Source: CAAFZY01 sp964410325
GTDB lineage: Bacteria; Pseudomonadota; Alphaproteobacteria; RF32; CAG-239
Assembly (NCBI GenBank): GCA_964410325.1
Contig: CAYPFN010000022.1
Span: forward strand, 1 to 16,284
Length of the DNA: 16,284 bases
Direction: 5' to 3'
In this document: positions 14,404-16,284 of the stretch, piece after piece
Numbering within the stretch: position 1 is the stretch's first letter
Layout of the letters: each line of letters starts with the position of its first letter
The notes under the pieces: generated by a model
What the model was told of the DNA's origin: nothing
What the model saw: only the letters and a program-made list of their open reading frames with translations
Databases searched by the model: none
Position numbers and translations under genes: made by a program

Positions 14404-14432
14404 TTGATTCGAGGGTGTGTTTGTGGTATATT
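14404..14432 (+). promoter_or_regulatory. promoter of the orphan hydrolase-like gene
   Basis: TTGATT (14404-14409) and TATATT (14427-14432) are spaced 17 bp apart, placing the start near 14439, about 28 bases before the ATG. Confidence 0.55.
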
Positions 14433-14466
14433 TGATGTAGTTGGTCTTATTTTTAGGAATTGAATA

Positions 14467-15660
14467 ATGTCATCAATAGAAATTGGAAAGAGAACAAATA
14501 AAACAGAAGATAATCCTTATGGTTATACAAAAGTTGATTCTATTCCTAAAGATGAGGTTTGTGTGTTGTATATAGGAGGAGGCGCAACAACGACGGATAA
14601 AGCAGCTAACGGGTATGCTAAAATTATTGAAGAAGATATATTGGATAAAAAAATAAGTGCAGAAATTCCAGTTTACAGTATAAAATATAATTTTGATGGT
14701 CATAATAAATTAATTGCTAAACAGATTTTTTACATTAAACACAGAACAGAAGTTTTAAGAAGTCAAGCAGATGTTGAAAAGACATTGTCAAAAGCAACAG
14801 ATGAAGAATATAACCCGCAATATGTTAATGAATTGTTTGAAAAAGTTATATTGCCCAGAATAACATTACACAAAGGCAAGGGAAAATTATCTGTCGCCGA
14901 AGCATGTAAGAGAATAAGAAAACTAAATATAGTAGCTCATTGCCATGGTGCGTATACAATATTAAAATTGGAAGAAAAAATGCAGATAGCAATGAAGGAG
15001 TTAGGATATAGTGAACAAGATAGAAAGAAAATACAATCACAAATGCTGGTTATTGCTCAGGCTCCGGCATGTCCTTTGGGTATTTCAAAATCAGAATTTA
15101 TAAGTTTTAGATCTGCATATGATGATATCATACCTTTAAAAAATAATTTTTTTAATAATTTTTTTGACCGTTACATCGAAATGAGGAAAAGAGAAGAACG
15201 TGAACGTTTTATTGCAGAAGGTTCTGGAGATAAAGAAGGCGTGGAAAATAATGGATGGTTTGATTTAAAACCTTGTTTCTTTTCTAAAAAACAAGGTAAT
15301 TTATTTTTGATTAAGCAGAAATATAAATGGGAGGATGATATTGGACCACTTATGAGTAGTGAAGAAGAACATAATAATGTCCGATTTAAAGATATTGAGG
15401 CTCAGACAGAGGATGGTCGATTGATGGCTTATTACGCTAGAACAATTTTGCGAAATGGAATCAAAAATTCATTAAAGCAAGATGATGAATTTGCGCCTTT
15501 GCCACCGATTGAAGATTTAATATTAAGTGGAAATTCCAAAAGAGTAGAAAAAGAACAAAGAATGTTTGAACAAATGAAGCAAAACGGAAAAGATTTTAGA
15601 GAAACAATTTTTTTAGAGGTTGTTCGTTGTCGTAAAGAGGCGCAAAAACGAGCTGAGTAA
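14467..15660 (+). CDS. uncharacterised protein with alpha/beta-hydrolase-like layout and a Cys nucleophile
   Basis: This 397-aa protein is from no family I can name. The landmarks fit an alpha/beta-hydrolase: a strand and loop VLYIGGGATTTDKAANGYA (33-51), then LNIVAHCHGAYTIL (153-166), where the usual GxSxG nucleophile turn reads AHCHG with Cys159. Next comes VIAQAPACPLG, then FRSAYDDIIPL (214-224), which resembles the catalytic-acid D-D-x-(I/V)-P turn, and a late His302 in SEEEHNNVRF. Cysteine nucleophiles are known in dienelactone-hydrolase-type members. A charged segment, EMRKREERERF, and a Lys/Glu-rich C-terminus are added. There is no signal peptide. AGGA precedes the ATG. Base composition is clearly more AT-rich than in core genes nearby, suggesting recent acquisition. 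Confidence 0.7.
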   Translation: MSSIEIGKRTNKTEDNPYGYTKVDSIPKDEVCVLYIGGGATTTDKAANGYAKIIEEDILDKKISAEIPVYSIKYNFDGHNKLIAKQIFYIKHRTEVLRSQADVEKTLSKATDEEYNPQYVNELFEKVILPRITLHKGKGKLSVAEACKRIRKLNIVAHCHGAYTILKLEEKMQIAMKELGYSEQDRKKIQSQMLVIAQAPACPLGISKSEFISFRSAYDDIIPLKNNFFNNFFDRYIEMRKREERERFIAEGSGDKEGVENNGWFDLKPCFFSKKQGNLFLIKQKYKWEDDIGPLMSSEEEHNNVRFKDIEAQTEDGRLMAYYARTILRNGIKNSLKQDDEFAPLPPIEDLILSGNSKRVEKEQRMFEQMKQNGKDFRETIFLEVVRCRKEAQKRAE

Positions 15661-15888
15661 AAATTTTTAGTTAGAAAATGTCCGTGAATTGTCTTTATAT
15701 GTATAAGTATATTTATCAACAATTCTGTTAAAGAATTATAACTTCTTTACCTTAACGACAATAAGTTATCTTATATAAAATTCGGCAGAAGTTAAGCTAA
15801 ATAATATCTATTTACAATGCGTTATAACTTTTTAAAAGAATCTGATATAAATGATATGCCTACGCGCTTTTTCGCTTCTTCCATAAGA
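15661..15888. other. AT-rich intergenic stretch
   Basis: No gene or strong terminator was seen behind the orphan hydrolase. AACTTCT (about 15742) and AGAAGTT (about 15787) form a loose inverted pair. Nothing else was recognised. Confidence 0.4.
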
Positions 15889-15990
15889 CACCTGTGTCTC
15901 ACCCTTGTGGCACAGGTGGAAAAAACGAGTTTTTTGCATTTTTTGGCGAAAAAATACCCCTAACTTCAAAAGGTTAGAGGCTTTTTGGCA
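15889..15990. repeat. cluster of adjacent hairpins (palindromic intergenic element)
   Basis: Several palindromes follow each other almost without gaps. CACCTGTG/CACAGGTG (15889-15896 with 15911-15918) encloses an inner CAC/GTG. AAAAAAC/GTTTTTT is at 15920-15935. ATTTTTT/AAAAAAT is at 15938-15955. CTAACTT/AGGTTAG (15960-15977) is followed by CTTTTT. The last is terminator-like on both strands. Such hairpin strings are typical of dispersed intergenic repeats or structured RNAs. Whether it is repeated elsewhere in the genome cannot be seen here. Confidence 0.5.
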
Positions 15991-16056
15991 GGGGCAGTAA
16001 GAAGACCTGATGTATTTTTTACAACTCATTGTTATGGCGCTTTATTTTTCTCAAAA

Positions 16057-16152
16057 TTAAGCCATTTTGCGCATCTGATGCAGCACCTTAATGGGTGCTT
16101 TATACCCCTTCATTTTAGATACGTCAAGATCAAATTTACAATGTAAAATCAT
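16057..16152 (-). other. short coding-like frame, possible C-terminal remnant
   Basis: The minus strand is open from 16251 down to a TAA at 16057-16059, with an ATG at 16152. The last 20 or so residues (VSKMKGYKAPIKVLHQMRK and an MA end) read like a real basic protein tail, loosely like the ends of integrase-core transposases. The upstream part is AT-driven and unconvincing, and no ribosome-binding site is seen. A hairpin AGCACC/GGTGCT lies inside it. The family is not established. Confidence 0.25.
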
Positions 16153-16240
16153 GTAATTACAAAATGTAATTGCTAATGAATAAATAAAATTGAGTATTTT
16201 ATTTTTGCATTTTGGCCAGAATATAAAATAAATATCTCTG

Positions 16241-16283
16241 TGCTGATGATTTTATGGAATGTCAATCATCAGCAGACATTCCA
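16241..16283. repeat. two interlocked perfect inverted repeats
   Basis: TGCTGATGATT (16241-16251) pairs with AATCATCAGCA (16264-16274). TGGAATGTC (16255-16263) pairs with GACATTCCA (16275-16283). Each hairpin uses the other's arm as its loop, so the two folds exclude each other. The structure reaches the window edge and may continue. Confidence 0.85.
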
Positions 16284-16284
16284 A

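Noticed and set aside
15832..16029. 65-aa minus-strand frame over the hairpin cluster
   Set aside because: It runs through several palindromes and poly-A/T arms and has no ribosome-binding site; more likely a by-product of a repeat.
16241..16283. H-type pseudoknot from the two interlocked stems
   Set aside because: There are no linker bases to cross an 11-bp stem, so both stems cannot form together; mutually exclusive hairpins are more plausible.
1..16284. CRISPR arrays, rRNA genes, complete insertion sequences
   Set aside because: No regularly spaced repeats, rRNA segments or complete transposase genes were seen.

Overview
The window looks like a chromosome segment of an AT-rich, probably anaerobic or facultative, host-associated alphaproteobacterium. 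The S21, L28, SecE/NusG and GyrB proteins have an alphaproteobacterial look, including the short YdcH/DUF465 protein ending in PNIIA. The genome also carries an oxygen-sensitive class III ribonucleotide reductase and a group III phosphofructokinase. The lineage is an inference from protein style and base composition; no marker was searched.

Layout. 1-400: decayed alpha/beta-hydrolase fragment next to tRNA-Arg(CCG). 477-891: promoter, rpmB and terminator. 969-2129 (minus): pfkA with its terminator. 2286-2853: a DUF465 protein, then rpsU with a strong terminator. 2854-3376: long AT-rich leader with three terminator-like hairpins and a well-spaced pair of NrdR boxes. 3377-6468: anaerobic nucleotide-reduction cluster. 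NrdD is split: the 686-aa ORF stops after the zinc site, and a separate 71-aa ORF carries the glycyl-radical loop. The NrdG activase follows behind an intrinsic terminator flanked by 9-bp direct repeats. 6633-7160: an unrecognised 175-aa protein. 7249-7330: a degenerate copy of an internal gyrB piece. 7351-9253 (minus): a two-gene unit of a papain-like/NlpC-like protein and a class I glutamine-amidotransferase-like (C26) hydrolase, almost touching. 9406-11895: gyrB with promoter and terminator. 11979-12338 (minus): a doubtful ORF. 12390-13226: an HD-domain protein. 13230-14133 (minus): promoter, secE, nusG and terminator, without the usual downstream ribosomal-protein genes. 14404-15660: an AT-rich orphan gene with an alpha/beta-hydrolase-like layout and a probable cysteine nucleophile. 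15889-16284: hairpin-rich intergenic DNA, a possible short coding remnant, and two interlocked perfect inverted repeats at the window edge.

How the genes work together. nrdD, the glycyl-radical ORF and nrdG should form one functional unit making dNTPs without oxygen: catalytic barrel, radical-carrying loop in trans, and radical-SAM activase, with control by NrdR at the promoter. rpmB, rpsU, secE and nusG are core translation/transcription genes in short units. The remaining genes (6633-9253, 12390-13226, 14467-15660) are accessory-type with no assigned pathway.

The most interesting points are the split NrdD with a glycyl-radical loop flanked by a repeated octapeptide, the NrdR box pair, the repeat-flanked terminator before nrdG, the gyrB relic, the Cys-nucleophile hydrolase candidate, and the interlocked palindromes at the end.
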